Assembly (NCBI GenBank): GCA_003665825.1
Contig: QPFY01000021.1
Location: 241,882-305,881, forward strand
Source: Microbotryum silenes-acaulis
Lineage: Eukaryota; Basidiomycota; Microbotryomycetes; Microbotryales; Microbotryaceae
Reading direction: 5' to 3'
DNA: 64,000 nt
Position numbers and translations under genes: made by a program
Shown here: positions 1 to 10,752 of the stretch, piece after piece
Layout: the number at the start of each line of letters is the position of its first letter
Position numbering within the stretch: the first letter of the stretch is position 1
The notes under the pieces: model-generated
Told to the model about the DNA's origin: nothing
The model's database searches: none
Seen by the model: only the letters and a program-made list of their open reading frames with translations

Positions 1-2166
1 TTGAAGAGGGCCGACAGCGCGACCGAACCCGCGGCGAGGTCACCGAGCTTTGGCGATTGGGAGGATGATCCTAGGTGGAAGGGGGATAAACCTTGGCATA
101 TCTTGGTCGTTTCCGTAAGCGCTCACAGAGCCGATAGTGAGCCAACTGGCCGACAGAAGCTCATATAAGCGAAATTATCCCTGGCCCACTCGCTCCCCTG
201 CCCTCACAGGATCCTCAAATTTTGGATATGAGATCCTACCCCGGTCGGTCGTGGATAGGACGCTACCTCGGCATCAAATTTACGGATGCGTACATCAGGA
301 AAGCGTGGAGATTCGTCAGCAAAGCTTCGGGCCTACATGGCAAGATCGATTCAGTCGTTTGGCTCGGCGACTTGCTCGATTCAGGAGTCGAGAACGTCGA
401 TGTCGTCGAGTGAGTTTGGCAGGATGAGTGGGTTCAAGTTTCTAGTTCATCGGAGTTGACCTCAAAAAAAGCGATTGCTTATTATTCAGACACGCCACGT
501 ACTCGTCCCGATTCTTTCGATTATTCCCTCCACCGCCGTCCACTCTTTCAAAATCGCCTTCCACCATCTACATACCTGGAAATCATGATCTGGGACTTCA
601 CAACCCTTCCTCGACGCTTTCGTCGAACGGAAGAAAGCGGTTCCGAGATACTTTTGGGCCGACGAACGGAATCGTTGAAGCTGGGGGTTGGGAACTCGTT
701 TGGGTCGATGCGATGGCGGTGTTGGAACCCGGCGTTGAAGGGAGGGAAGCGAGGAATTGGATCGCGAGATTGGGCGAGAGTGAGTGAAACCCATTCTTCT
801 TGAGAAGCAGGCGGGAAAAAGACGCTAAGGGGATCAATCGCCTGGCAGAAAAATCGAACCTCCCTCGGGTCCTCTTCACCCACATCCCATTATATCGACC
901 CGAGGGGACGTTCTGTGGCGTCTCACGCGAGTCGCAGAACGCTCTACGTCAAGGCTCGGGGCTCAACTACCAGAATGAGTTGGACGAAGAAACCACGCAG
1001 TGGCTCGTTAGGACCTTGAAGCCGAATCTGGTCTACAGCGGCGACGATCATGACTCGTGCATCGTCAGACATCCCTTCTTGATCGACGGCGAAACACCAC
1101 TGATTGAGACGACGGTCAAAGCATTCGTGAGTCGGGATCAATCGCTGTTTAGCTAGCAGTCGACACGATATCTCGTCGTACTGATGGCCTCTCATCCTTG
1201 CTTTAGTCCATGGCGATGGGGATCCATAGACCAGGATACCACCTCCTATCCCTCTACGCGCCCAAGGACAGCACAAACCCCTCAACCTCGGCGACCTTCA
1301 CCCAAACGAACTGCGTCCTCCCCGACCAAATCTACCTCTGGACCCGAATCTACATCCCCTTGTACCTCCTCCTGATCGTGCTCTTCCTCGCACCAAAGTT
1401 GTGGAGAATGATCACGGGCTCATTGAAGCGATCGAGTGCGAGCGCTCGGTCGAATGGATTACCGATCCACCGGCATCGATCATCACTTTCGAGACAATGG
1501 TTGGGAAGAGGATCCAAAGTCGATGCTGGCTACGACGAGGCCGGTGATGATGACGACTCGCAGTTCCCATCGTTTTCGTTCCTCGCGACGCCAGGTGACG
1601 ATTATGCGTATCATTCAGGCGTAGGCGCAGAGGAGTTGCCGACGAGTAGTTCGCCGAATCGAAGTCAGGGTCATTCGCGAAGATCGAGCTTGTTGGATGA
1701 TGAAGATGAGGAGGAGGAGGAGCTCGAGTTGGGGAACAAGGTCCGGAGGTTGTCGAGGGTCTACATGTGGGAAAGTAAGGGAACTTTCATTGGGGGTGGC
1801 GGAGGTGCAGGAGGTGGGAGTGGAGGCGAGACGAGTCTACCCTTGCCGTTGTCCAGCTCGATGGGGAGGAGGCAGTTAACGAGTCGGCCGAGCAAGACGG
1901 CACAGACGTTGGTGAAGATCGACGGGGCGCTGAACCGAGGGTTGGGGCCGATTTATCGGTACACTCTCAAGCCGGTATTGAGGGTCCTGAGAACAGCGCT
2001 CATCAGGGTATTGATGGCCCCGCTCCTGGTCGCAAGCAAGGTCGAAGAGATACTAGGGAGAACCAAATCCGGCGCGGTTTGGGTGCAGACAATGAGGCAG
2101 GTGCACGCCGTCGTCTGGCCAGGCGTTGTCCTATGGACGTTGGTTTGGGCCTGGTACGCGATTTAG
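1..2166 (+). CDS. TED1: Ted1/Cdc1-family metallophosphoesterase, 5' end outside window
   Basis: Calcineurin-like metallophosphoesterase of the Cdc1/Ted1/MPPE1 family, which acts in the ER/Golgi on GPI-anchor ethanolamine-phosphate and supports GPI-protein export (family knowledge). The reading frame is open from base 1, so the start lies upstream. Best-fit exons are 1-114, 210-408, 490-783, 811-1126 and 1207-2166. Motifs in order: DPQ at the start of exon 2, followed by a SYPGRSW stretch; GDLLDSG; PGNHD (exon 3); FTHIPLYR and GDDHDSC (exon 4). These are the metal-binding blocks of the family. The last exon encodes a membrane segment around 1340-1400, a low-complexity acidic and Gly-rich loop, and a second hydrophobic segment ending in WAWYAI at the C terminus, which fits an ER membrane anchor. 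The donor at 784 (gtgaaa) was chosen because the stronger gtgagt at 780 breaks the frame. No damage seen. Confidence 0.85.
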
Positions 2167-2441
2167 TGGAGCACCTAGCCAGGATACGACGAAGCAGTAT
2201 ATGCACATCAAGCAATGTAATAAGATGCAATGCAAGGCTCCTCGAGCAGAAGACCATTCGGCTACGACTGCGGAGTGCAGTTTAAGTTTTTGTAGGGAGG
2301 GGGGTCGGCCGAGGACAAATGTTTTTCTTCTTCTCGCACACGTCGGCACAGAGACTATCTAACACACTGATCTGCGCTAAAGCAAATTATGGAGGGTGTG
2401 GGGTCTATACACGCGCCTCCTACAAAGATGAACCTGGCCGT

Positions 2442-3758
2442 CTACTTGGTCAACGAAGCCGAATGCTCCAAGTCGTGTTGACTCCCCTTCTTCCACCGGA
2501 ACATGGACTCTTCCCTCTCGCGGCGCTTGACCTGATCTTCACTTTCTCCGCTTGCGGTGCTCGGGATCGCCGAAAGGCCGGCACTGGCAATGAGGACGGC
2601 GACTGCGAACGGAGGCGGAAGCGATGAGGTTGAGGTAATTCACCCACACAGGTTATTGCTTCCAGAAGAAGCTTACCGGTCAATCCTTGAGCGACCATTC
2701 GAGCTTGGACAAGCCTAGGATTCCATTGTAGAGCGCTGGTCAGATTCCTCCGCACAAAAGTTTCGGGCTGCATGTCGAACTCACTTTTGCGCAAAGCTGA
2801 GGGGAGTCATGCTAATGTATCCAAAAGATCCAACCATCGAAGCCGCCCATCTGTCAAGATCAAAACCCAGGCAGCAGGAAACGATTTCAAGAGTCGCAAT
2901 GGAGTCAATATCGGCATCTAATGCGACGACGGAATAGGTCCCGCGGCCGACTCACGCTCCAAAGACGACACCGTAACGATGGGTCTTGCCGAATTCAATC
3001 AAAGCATCGCGCGTGCTGAGTGTTGGTCGATTCTCTTGCGTCTCGCCCGCGATACCCGCCTCTCGTTCCAATTGCATTCCTTGCTTCGCTTCCCTCGCGA
3101 GATCGCTGTCGGATCCGATCGAGTACTTGGCGAGCTCATACTCTCGTGATGCGCTATCGGCTCCGATAATGAACGCTGCTGTCGTGACGGAACTGTTTGA
3201 CACCAGAGTGTGTTCATTCAGCGAAGAAGTCTTGATGGGCTAATGATGACGGAGCGAATTGGGTGCCAACTCACGTGAGAGCGAACGCCTTGAGCGGCAG
3301 GGTGAGGCTCCTGTATGCCTTGACGCCACTGCGTTGTAGTGCGATGGAGCCCACAGCGCCGAAACCAAGTCCGATCGCGCCCGCTCGCAAACCTCCATAG
3401 ACCGTGGCACTGTTGAAAGGGCACAGTATAGCTTTGATTCAGTATTCGGCCATGACAGCATCGACGGCTGACGTCGTCTGCTGCGAAAGCGGTGCGGATC
3501 GTCCGGGGGCGATCACGGCAGATCACAAAGGGGGGCACGCAGAATGGACTTACGATTGATGACTGACAGGAAAGGACAAGTCGTGGCCGTATCAGCGATC
3601 TGCCCCCCTAGAGTTTACTAGCCTGGCGGAATGCACCGAGAGGGCGGAACTCACTTTCGCTCATCCTGGACGTCCTTGACAGCCTGCCGAGATCGACCAT
3701 CGGATTAGCAGCGATCTCCACGATTAGTGCGGTACTATAGGCGACTGACCTTGACCAT
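2442..3758 (-). CDS. RCF2: HIG1-domain mitochondrial protein, Rcf2-like
   Basis: Probable respiratory supercomplex factor of the Rcf2/HIG1 family, an inner-membrane protein that associates with cytochrome oxidase (family knowledge). The spliced N terminus reads MVKAVKDVQDERNHQSATVYGG. It continues into a Gly/Ala-rich hydrophobic stretch and then SLTLPLKAFALT, as in Rcf2 N domains. The C-terminal half has GKTHRYGVVFGA, then PRLVQARMVAQGLT and AVLIASAGLS, the two-helix HIG1 pattern with its QAR(M)xAQG signature. The tail is charged and ends at the stop at 2442-2444. Several short exons are needed; exon 3 appears to be only 9 nt (3554-3562), which restores both frame and family similarity. The start at 3758 is the first ATG and gives the expected short N terminus. 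The gene is divergent from DBP8. The family assignment is good; Rcf2 rather than another HIG1 protein is inference. Confidence 0.65.
3554..3562 (-). other. 9-nt microexon of the Rcf2-like gene
   Basis: On the minus strand the nine bases are TCATCAATC, preceded by cctgtcag and followed by gtaagtcc, so both splice signals are canonical. Joining the upstream exon (ending in codon remainder AA), these nine bases, and the downstream exon (starting TGCCACGG) gives DERNHQSATVYGG in frame. Using the longer upstream acceptor instead (gcag near 3598) gives a different frame that does not connect to the conserved ATVYGGLRAG segment. This is inferred from frame and family resemblance only. Confidence 0.5.
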
Positions 3759-4086
3759 GGTGAGATTAATAGAGTAGGGCTGGGGATCGGGATCGGGGGG
3801 AAATGCGGTTGGAAAACAGGTAAAAGTGTCTCGACGTGGAGGGTGCAGTAGAACGAACTCGATGTTTCGCTGGTCTAGCTTTCGGTGGCTGAAATCGATG
3901 GCCGAGCCGAGCCTGGCCGAGGGAAGCGTCGGCCGTTCTCGATTCCGGCCGCTTCCGACGGGCAAAGTCGGGCCATCATCGTCGGGTGAGGATTAGTAAG
4001 CAGCGCTCGCCGGTCTTGCACTTCGCAGGCTCAGGCTCGCACTGACCGGTCGCCAACCTCCGTCAGGGTCATTCAAGCACTAGGAC
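3759..4086. promoter_or_regulatory. Divergent intergenic region, Rcf2-like gene / DBP8
   Basis: About 330 bp separate the two start codons, which point away from each other, so this stretch must contain both promoters. I see no clear TATA box and no further gene. The open frame on the minus strand through 3735-3965 reads through the 5' leader and has no recognisable product. Confidence 0.5.
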
Positions 4087-6185
4087 ATGTCGAGCGATTC
4101 TTCATCCGATACCCAGTCGAGTATGAGCGACCCGACAACACAGCCACCGTCGAGATCGATGCCCGTGGCTACGACGTCACGAGTCACGTTGGAACATGCT
4201 GCTTCAAACGAGGATGCCGCGACGAACAAGCCGACCACGGCGACCACGGCCAAGGTGACGGAGAAGCTTCCTTCGACGACGACCAAGACCCCGACCTCGT
4301 TTGCACAGTTGGGCGTAGAACGATTCTTGTGCAACGCCCTGCAAGCCATGTCAATTCGCCAGCCGACCGAGGTACAGGCGGCGTGCATCCCCCCCATTTT
4401 AGCTGGTCCGTCGCAGCCACAACCCATTTCGTATCATGCATGACCTATCCTGTCGAATGCTCATAGTGGTACACCTGGTCTGTTTACAGGCAGCGACTGC
4501 ATCGGAAGTGCGCAAACAGGCTCGGGAAAAACGATCGCGTTCGCCCTTCCCATCATGCAAGACCTCGCCAAAGATCCGCACGGCTTCTTTGCTCTCGTTC
4601 TCACTCCGACACGGTCAGTCCCTACCTTGATTGTAGCTCAGGGGAGCTACCAGCTCACTTTGCTTCTTTTACCTACTCAGTGAACTTGCTTTTCAAATCT
4701 CGGAGCAATTCAGGGTCATCGGCGCGGCCGTGAACCTTCATTCGGCCGTCATCGTCGGAGGCATGGACATGATGGCCCAAGCGATCGAACTGCGTAAACG
4801 ACCCCACGTCATCATCGCTACACCGGGCCGTCTGGTTGACTTGATCAGGAGCAACAAGGACGAATGGAGCCTAGGCAAGATCAAGTATCTCGTAAGTCCG
4901 ATGCTAGAATGTCGAAAAGAGATTGACGAGCAGACGAAACTGGAGAATTCGAACACGGCCTTGACCCCATCGCGTCCATTGAACTCATACAGGTCTTTGA
5001 TGAAGCCGATCGGCTCTTGACGCTGACATTCGCACCCGATTTGGCTTTCCTCGTTGATCAGTTGCCCTCTCAACGACAAAGTCTGCTCTTCACCGCCACC
5101 TTGACGGAGCCCGTGATGGCTCTCCAAAAGCGCCAGACGGTCCCCGGTAAAGCCCCGCCGTTCATCCACGTTTCTCGGAATGCGTGAGCACTCAATTCTC
5201 TCGAAACCTTTCATGCGAGAAAAGTCGAGCTGACAGCTCTCTCTGGAATGATCAGAATCACGACTCCGGCTGGGTTGGTGCAACGATATCTTTTCATTCC
5301 TTCCCAAGTACGCGAGGTGTACCTCGTCTACCTTCTATTGAATCTTTGCGACCTCACCGGTGCTCAACCCGTGCAAGCCAGTATTGATGCTTCAACTTTG
5401 AATCACAAAAGCCGTGGAGGGGAACGACCTTCGAAACGAACGAAACGTGCCAGTTCGCCTTCGGCCGAAGAAGCTTCGACCCCTCGATTACCCCAAACGA
5501 TCCTCTTCGTGCCGCATTGCCGTACCGCCGCGCTCTTCACCTCACTGCTCGGTCATTTACCGAATCCGATTCCTTGTACGGCCCTGCACTCCCATCTCTC
5601 CCAACCGGAGCGATTGCAGTCACTGTCGTCATTCCGAAGGCAACAGGTACCGCTGCTCATCGCCACCGACGTCGGGAGTCGAGGATTGGACATTCCCGAA
5701 GTCGAAGTCGTGCTGAATTGGGAAGTACCCCGGGTTCCGGATGATTATGTTCATCGCGTAGGTAGGACCGCGCGTGCGGGTCGCAAAGGTACGAGTATTA
5801 CCGTCGTCACGGAGGGAGACGTCGAGTTGGTTCAGGCGCTTGAGGAACGTATCAGTACGTCTTGAGGGGTTGGGTTCGATTCGAGAAAGCGCGTGTTTGC
5901 GCGGGTCAATGACCACCCCCACGTCTCTTGGGTTACGCAGATACCAAATTGCACGAACTTGAGCTACCGGAAGAAGCTGTGTTGGAGTTGTTGAGCGCGG
6001 TTTCGATGGCCAAGAGGATGGGTAACATGGAACTCGCGGATGGGTTCGGCAAGAGGCAAGAGACGAACAGAAAGAAGAACGCAATACTGCAGAGCAACGG
6101 AGGTGGCGCCAAAGCAAACGCGGGAAACAAGTCCTCGATAGGCAAGTCTAAACGCGGCAAGACGGTCAAAGCTGCGGTGGTGTAG
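4087..6185 (+). CDS. DBP8: DEAD-box ATP-dependent RNA helicase Dbp8
   Basis: Nucleolar DEAD-box helicase that acts in 18S rRNA maturation and small-subunit assembly (Dbp8 family). Best-fit exons are 4087-4405, 4490-4612, 4681-4891, 4993-5182, 5256-5854 and 5941-6185. Motifs in order: Q-motif region with [17 protein letters not shown] and [11 protein letters not shown]; Walker [20 protein letters not shown] and [17 protein letters not shown] (DEAD); FTATL (SAT variant); then in the second RecA domain [25 protein letters not shown] and [13 protein letters not shown]. The N terminus is a Ser/Thr-rich extension of about 75 residues. The C terminus ([16 protein letters not shown], then a Lys-rich tail) is the usual Dbp8 ending. 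Every exon junction keeps frame and family similarity, so the gene looks intact. Confidence 0.93.
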
Positions 6186-6493
6186 GAAGGATTTGTTGGT
6201 GTGTTGCCAACCAAGAGTGCTGGAATGTAGATTGTTTGGGGGCGCTTCTTTTGCTTTGATCGTGACGATCGTGCAAACTACGGCATACCCGGACAGCCTC
6301 GAGCTGACTTGGCAGTGAAAGCCTTTCGACAAGAGTGAACGACCCCAAATCTTTGTTTAGGCCTGCTAGGCTATGATTACAAACGCCGATGAACGGCGCG
6401 AAACTTTGCTTCCCAATCCTTGTTACAAGAGACCCAGCATTCTGGCTCGTTCCGGATTCAATCCACTGTGAACAGAGAATGAACGTCGAAACG

Positions 6494-7781
6494 GTTAGTG
6501 GGATTGCCAATTATTGGCGGGAATGGGATGATCTCGCACGGACTTGACAAGAGGGGCGCCTCCGCCATTGGGTGTCGGTAAAGGAGGTGTATCGAATGTT
6601 GTTGGGGCAGCGGACGCCGAGGCACCCGAGGTCGGCGGGAAGAAGTTCGGCGGTGGTTGCATCCCCGGCGGCGGTTGGAACCCTGAGTGTAGGCCGGCTC
6701 GACCGAGCAGTCAGCACATGACCGAGCAGTCTGATGCATTGGTAATAGGTACATACCTGGTGGTGGCCCCGAGAGTTGGGGAGGGGGCGGGCCGCCTTGG
6801 TATCCCCCTTGATAGCCTATGCGAAGGCTGTCAGCACCTTGACGAGCTCGACTCGGGGCAAAGGATGATATTCGCACACTCACCTTGTGGTGGTCCTTGA
6901 TTCTGGTATCCACCAGGTCCGCGCATCAGAGGCGAGGGAGCACCATAGCCTGGAGGTGGGCCGTTGCCGAATCGTAAAGGTGGTCCACCGGGTTGGAAGC
7001 CGGGTGGGGGTCCTCCGAAATTTCTCACTAGAGTCCGGGAATGAAGTCGGCGTGAGGGACCGTTTGTGGGAAGGGCAGCAGAGAGAGACGACGAAGCATC
7101 GAGGTGTGGTGCTTACTCTGTGGAGGCCCATTCATGTTGCCCATCATGCCGGGTCCCATGGGTAGCACTCGAGCAACACCGCCGGGGCCGCCTTCGTACT
7201 TGCGAGCAATCTGATCGATCATGTCCTGAGCCTTGTCCGACCCGAGAGCTGTGAGCACGCGCACATCGTAGATTAGCCACCGAGAGCATCGAGTCAGCGA
7301 TGAGTGCCCAATACTTGCACGCATAGTAGTCTCGAACGTTGGTAAGGTGGTTACGGCCCGAGTTGTGGGCCTTGCGCACTGCGATTCGTTCAGGGGTGAG
7401 TCAATCGCGGTGATCACACGCCATCAAGTTCCGCTGTAATGCTGGATTTACCAGAAGAACTGTCGTGAGTGAGAAACACGTCGCAGTAGTCGCAGTAATC
7501 TGTGTGGAAAGGCAACACGGAAGGGGTTGTGAGCACTCGAACCATTTTGTGGGCCCCGTCTCCCGCAGTGAGCCTGGCCGGTGGGGCCTTTGCGGATCGG
7601 GAGCGCAAGATGAATGTGGTAGAGGCTGTAGTAAAGGAGGACGGGGCTGTACTGGAGGCGGTGAGGTCACGTACACTGCAGCGGACGAAGGAGGGATCTC
7701 CAGTGAATCAGCTACGGCACGAGAAGCGACACGTGAACCTGCATTGTGGAACAAGACAATCAGTGAACTCACTTTTCCCAT
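6494..7781 (-). CDS. YHC1: U1 snRNP protein C (U1-C), C2H2 zinc finger
   Basis: U1-C binds at the U1 snRNA/5' splice site duplex and stabilises early spliceosome complex E (family knowledge). The matrin-type zinc finger reads YCDYCDVFLTHDSSS, then after an intron VRKAHNSGRNHLTNVRDYYA, so both Cys and both His are present. It is followed by LGSDKAQDMIDQIARKYEGG, the conserved U1-C helix. The rest is Pro/Gly/Met-rich (GMMGNMNGPPQ, FGGPPPGFQPGGPP), as in other U1-C proteins, and ends with VKSVRDHPIPANNWQSH before the stop at 6494-6496. At least five introns are needed. The start at 7781 (MGK) matches the family's short MxK N terminus. However, joining it directly to the finger exon (acceptor near 7513) leaves the frame one base out, so one more short exon or an unusual junction must exist. 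The gene is head-to-head with LSM3. Confidence 0.88.
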
Positions 7782-8155
7782 GTTAGTCCCGGACGCCTGC
7801 GAATAGGCTCGGTACAACAATGCGAAACGGGGTTTTGGTGGAGCGCGGAGAAGCCAAGCATGAGCGGTTTGAGATGCTATTAGTTATTAGCGCACCCAAT
7901 TAGGACCCGGCTGGGAGCTGGCTGGAGCGCCGGCGCGACGACGGCCTGGCTCAGCATCAACCCAAGTCCAGCCAACCTCGTACGCTCCAATACCCAGGCT
8001 CCCAACCGTGTGGCCGGCCAGTGAATTGACCTGACAAAACACGCTTTCTTCGCCTTCCCGTCTGTTTACACAGTGAACCCTTCGCGCTCTCTTTTCAATC
8101 CGCTTGGAGAAGGCGAGCAGCTCCCCCTGTTCTGACGTCCCAACTTGTTGACACG
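7782..8155. promoter_or_regulatory. Shared divergent promoter region, U1-C / LSM3
   Basis: The 374 bp between the two start codons serve two spliceosomal genes transcribed in opposite directions. No additional reading frame with recognisable content and no clear TATA element was seen. Shared regulation is an inference from the layout only. Confidence 0.5.
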
Positions 8156-8735
8156 ATGGCCGACACAATCGTCGAACCGTTCGACTTGATCCGCGTCTCA
8201 TTGTCTGAGCGAGTCTTTGTCAAGCTGAGGGGCGATCGCGAGCTGAGGGGGGTCTTGCATGTCAGTCACGTCGAGTTCGAGGCAGCGGCATCCATCAGCT
8301 TCGTCAACGGACAGCTGGAAACGAGGATCCCTTTAGCTATCCATATCACTAATGGCGTTGACGGCCTTGGCTCGCGTTCTTACAGGCTTACGATGGTCAT
8401 ATGAATATGGTCCTTTCGGATGTCGAGGAAACCATCTACGTCGTTGACCACGACCCACAGTCGGATCAAAGTCTCGTAAGAGTGAGTCACTGTCTCCTTC
8501 AACACCGCATTCGATTTACACACACACACCTCGGCTCTGACGTCCAAACTCTGACGCGGTTGTACTGCAGACCGTCAAACGCAATTGTGACATGTTGTTC
8601 GTGCGAGGGGATGGCGTCGTCTTGGTGCGCTCCTTCTTTTGTCTTTTTTCGCTTTGGTGACCGGGCTGGGCGTGATTTTGACTGACCGCGTTCCTATGCT
8701 CTTGCCCACAACAGGTCGCACCACCTGCACGGTAG
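8156..8735 (+). CDS. LSM3: U6 snRNA-associated Sm-like protein LSm3
   Basis: Subunit of the LSm2-8 ring on U6 snRNA and of the LSm1-7 decay complex (family knowledge). Best-fit exons are 8156-8260, 8386 to about 8481, 8571-8624 and 8715-8735. The product is about 90 residues, the usual size. Sm1 motif: [21 protein letters not shown] followed by [22 protein letters not shown]. Sm2 motif: [17 protein letters not shown], with the RGD/G turn expected of LSm proteins. The VAPPAR ending and stop are encoded in a seven-codon last exon. The second donor could be gtaaga or gtgagt; both keep frame and differ by two residues. All pieces fit the family closely and nothing looks damaged. Confidence 0.93.
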
Positions 8736-9530
8736 GACAAGGTAGATCACATGTCGTTTCGGGGGAGATTGAAATGGGCCGCTGTAAAAAGCATGTACGA
8801 ACGAGGCACTCAAGAGAGAATACGTTAGCTCTTGCCATACGCTGGCTCTTGCCATACGCTGGTTCTTGCCATACGCTGGCTCTTGCCATACCAGTCTCTT
8901 GGCCGATGCCAGTGCATGGTGGAGGGATTCGCTCACTCGGGCAAAGAGGTATTGCTTTCATATCACATCGCTACCGCTCGCTACCTCCTTTTCGGTGCGC
9001 CATCTGGCACCTTTCAACCGATCCATTTTCATCTTTGGCCTCAGGTCTCCCGATTGTGCTCCGTCCTGTCCTGCATCCCCGTGTACGCCTGGCCATTCTG
9101 ACCGGCCTCCCACTCCACTGCAAACTTCGGGTAACGGGGTCTCCACCCTTGTCCCCGTTTCTGTGTCTGTGTGCTTGATGTGATCCTGACGTGCCCTGAC
9201 TTGGGACGATCCATTTGGTAGCGGATTCGCCGATATGGGGGGCACGTAGTCGACGGGGATGGTCCCGTCCACTTCCCTAAGAAGGAAAGAAAAATGTGGC
9301 ATGAAACTAAAGGTGAGCAAAGCTATGGAATAATTCGAACTTCAATTCTGACGGGTAACACCTACCAAGACCGATACAATAATGCCGTCTACTCATACAA
9401 GGCGAGCGCGAGAGAGAATGAACAGCAACGGCCAGCGTTCAAAATTCGGGAATCATTCGACGTCGGGCCGACGGAATAAAATGCAAGACAACTTACAACC
9501 AAAGACAGAGGAAGCGGTTCTCTCAGTACT
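8736..9530. other. Intergenic stretch between LSM3 and a minus-strand gene
   Basis: No convincing coding sequence here. The only structure I can point to is a short tandem array at 8828-8891. Several open frames cross the array and differ only in phase, which is expected for a 17-bp repeat and does not support coding. Confidence 0.6.
8828..8891 (+). repeat. 17-bp tandem repeat, about 3.8 copies
   Basis: Copies start at 8828, 8845, 8862 and 8879. The unit is GCTCTTGCCATACGCTG; the third copy has one C-to-T change and the fourth is cut after 13 bases. It lies about 90 bp downstream of the LSM3 stop. Confidence 0.9.
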
Positions 9531-10205
9531 CTACCCTGCTTGAACGCCAACAGGATGCCCTGGCAGAAATGGGATCATGATGACACCGCCGTTGCGAAGC
9601 TTCAACATCTGCAATATCGACACCGCGTCGGACCCGCACAGGCCCCATCATGATAGGAGACCTACCTCATTCGCCTTCTTGAGCTCGTTGCGTCGTCCTG
9701 TGACCACTCCGATCACATCTCCTCCGTCGGGAGTCTCCCCGACCTCGACCGAACGATTCGGACTTTCAGTTTCCTCGACGACGGCAGCTGTAGTAGCAGC
9801 GGGCGCGTGAGACGTGCTGGATCCCGTCGGTAGAGTCGGACCGTCTGAACCGCCCTCTTCAGTCCCTGTTCCTTCAAGTCTTAGCATTCGTTCCAGTTGG
9901 CGCAGTCTTTCCCGAAACACAGGATCAAGCGGACGTCCTTTGCGGCCGCCGGTTCGGGCCGAGCTATCGCTGCTGCCTCTGATCGATCCCGCTGACGAGC
10001 AGGATGAGGAAGAGGACGGGAATGGAGCGGGCGGTGCAAGCCATTCGGACCGTATATGTGCTTCCCATCGGCTCGTGGCGTCTTCGGTCGTCGTCGGTGC
10101 AGCCGACGCCGGCGTAGATGTGTGGGGAGGAACAGGTTCGTTTGCGGAGTGTGGCGCCCCTGCTGGATTGCCGCGTGGTAGAGCAGCAGCAAGCGGTGGC
10201 ATCAC
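9531..10205 (-). CDS. Low-complexity protein of unknown function
   Basis: Not recognised. Two exons fit: 9666-10205 (frame open further upstream, to roughly 10350) and 9531-9608, joined across a 57-nt intron with gtaggt donor and gcag acceptor, phase 0. The first exon is rich in Pro, Ala, Ser and Thr and contains a basic patch (RTGGRKGRPLDP) followed by a short heptad-like helix (RERLRQLERMLRLEG). The last exon encodes LKLRNGGVIMIPFLPGHPVG, a hydrophobic ending that looks conserved rather than random. The splice junction and codon use favour a real gene on this strand over the antisense open frame at 9814-10356. The true start is not resolved; an upstream exon may be missing. Confidence 0.5.
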
Positions 10206-10752
10206 TGCATCGCTCAGCGCACTTCGTGGGGGCTGGCGGGAACACGGGCCAAAAAGGTTTATTGGTGAAGCGGCGAAAGGCGAGCTTCTTGGAGGTCGGC
10301 AGCGTGCGGTCGAAGACCCCTCCGCAGAGCTTCGATTTGGTCCGGACCATTATTAGTTGCGTACACAACGCCGGGGCGGAGACGGGCGGAAAGATTTGAG
10401 AGCGTTCGAGGATGAGTGAATACAGAATAACAAGATTTTCTCAATGTGCAATGTTTTTCTTTGAGAACATCTTTTTGCCGACTGCCACGTTTTTCGCAAT
10501 TCGACGAGCTCACCCAAGCGCGGATGTGGGCCCGCCCGGAGAATACATCACCACGTGCTCCCGACACCGAAGACAAGCTCGATATGGTATTACAAAAGGC
10601 AAAGAGTAGTGAAGCTCTGGGCTGCTAGAATTACGTGGCTGGAAAAAAATGTCGACGTGCGGATACGAACTCGAACCTAAGTAAAGACATGAAAGGCCAT
10701 GATGTGTGCGAAAATGACAAGACAAAATCTGCGAAGCACCCCGATTCGCGGA
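10206..10752. other. Intergenic / possible 5' part of unknown gene
   Basis: The frame of the 9531-10205 gene stays open upstream to about 10350, so the nearest 150 bp may be coding or leader. From about 10400 to the NOG1 stop at 10753 I see only AT-richer sequence without a supported gene. The two transcription units both point left here. Confidence 0.4.

Noticed and set aside
9814..10356. 180-codon plus-strand open frame
   Set aside because: Opposite to a two-exon minus-strand gene with good splice signals and a conserved-looking C terminus; no motif of its own.
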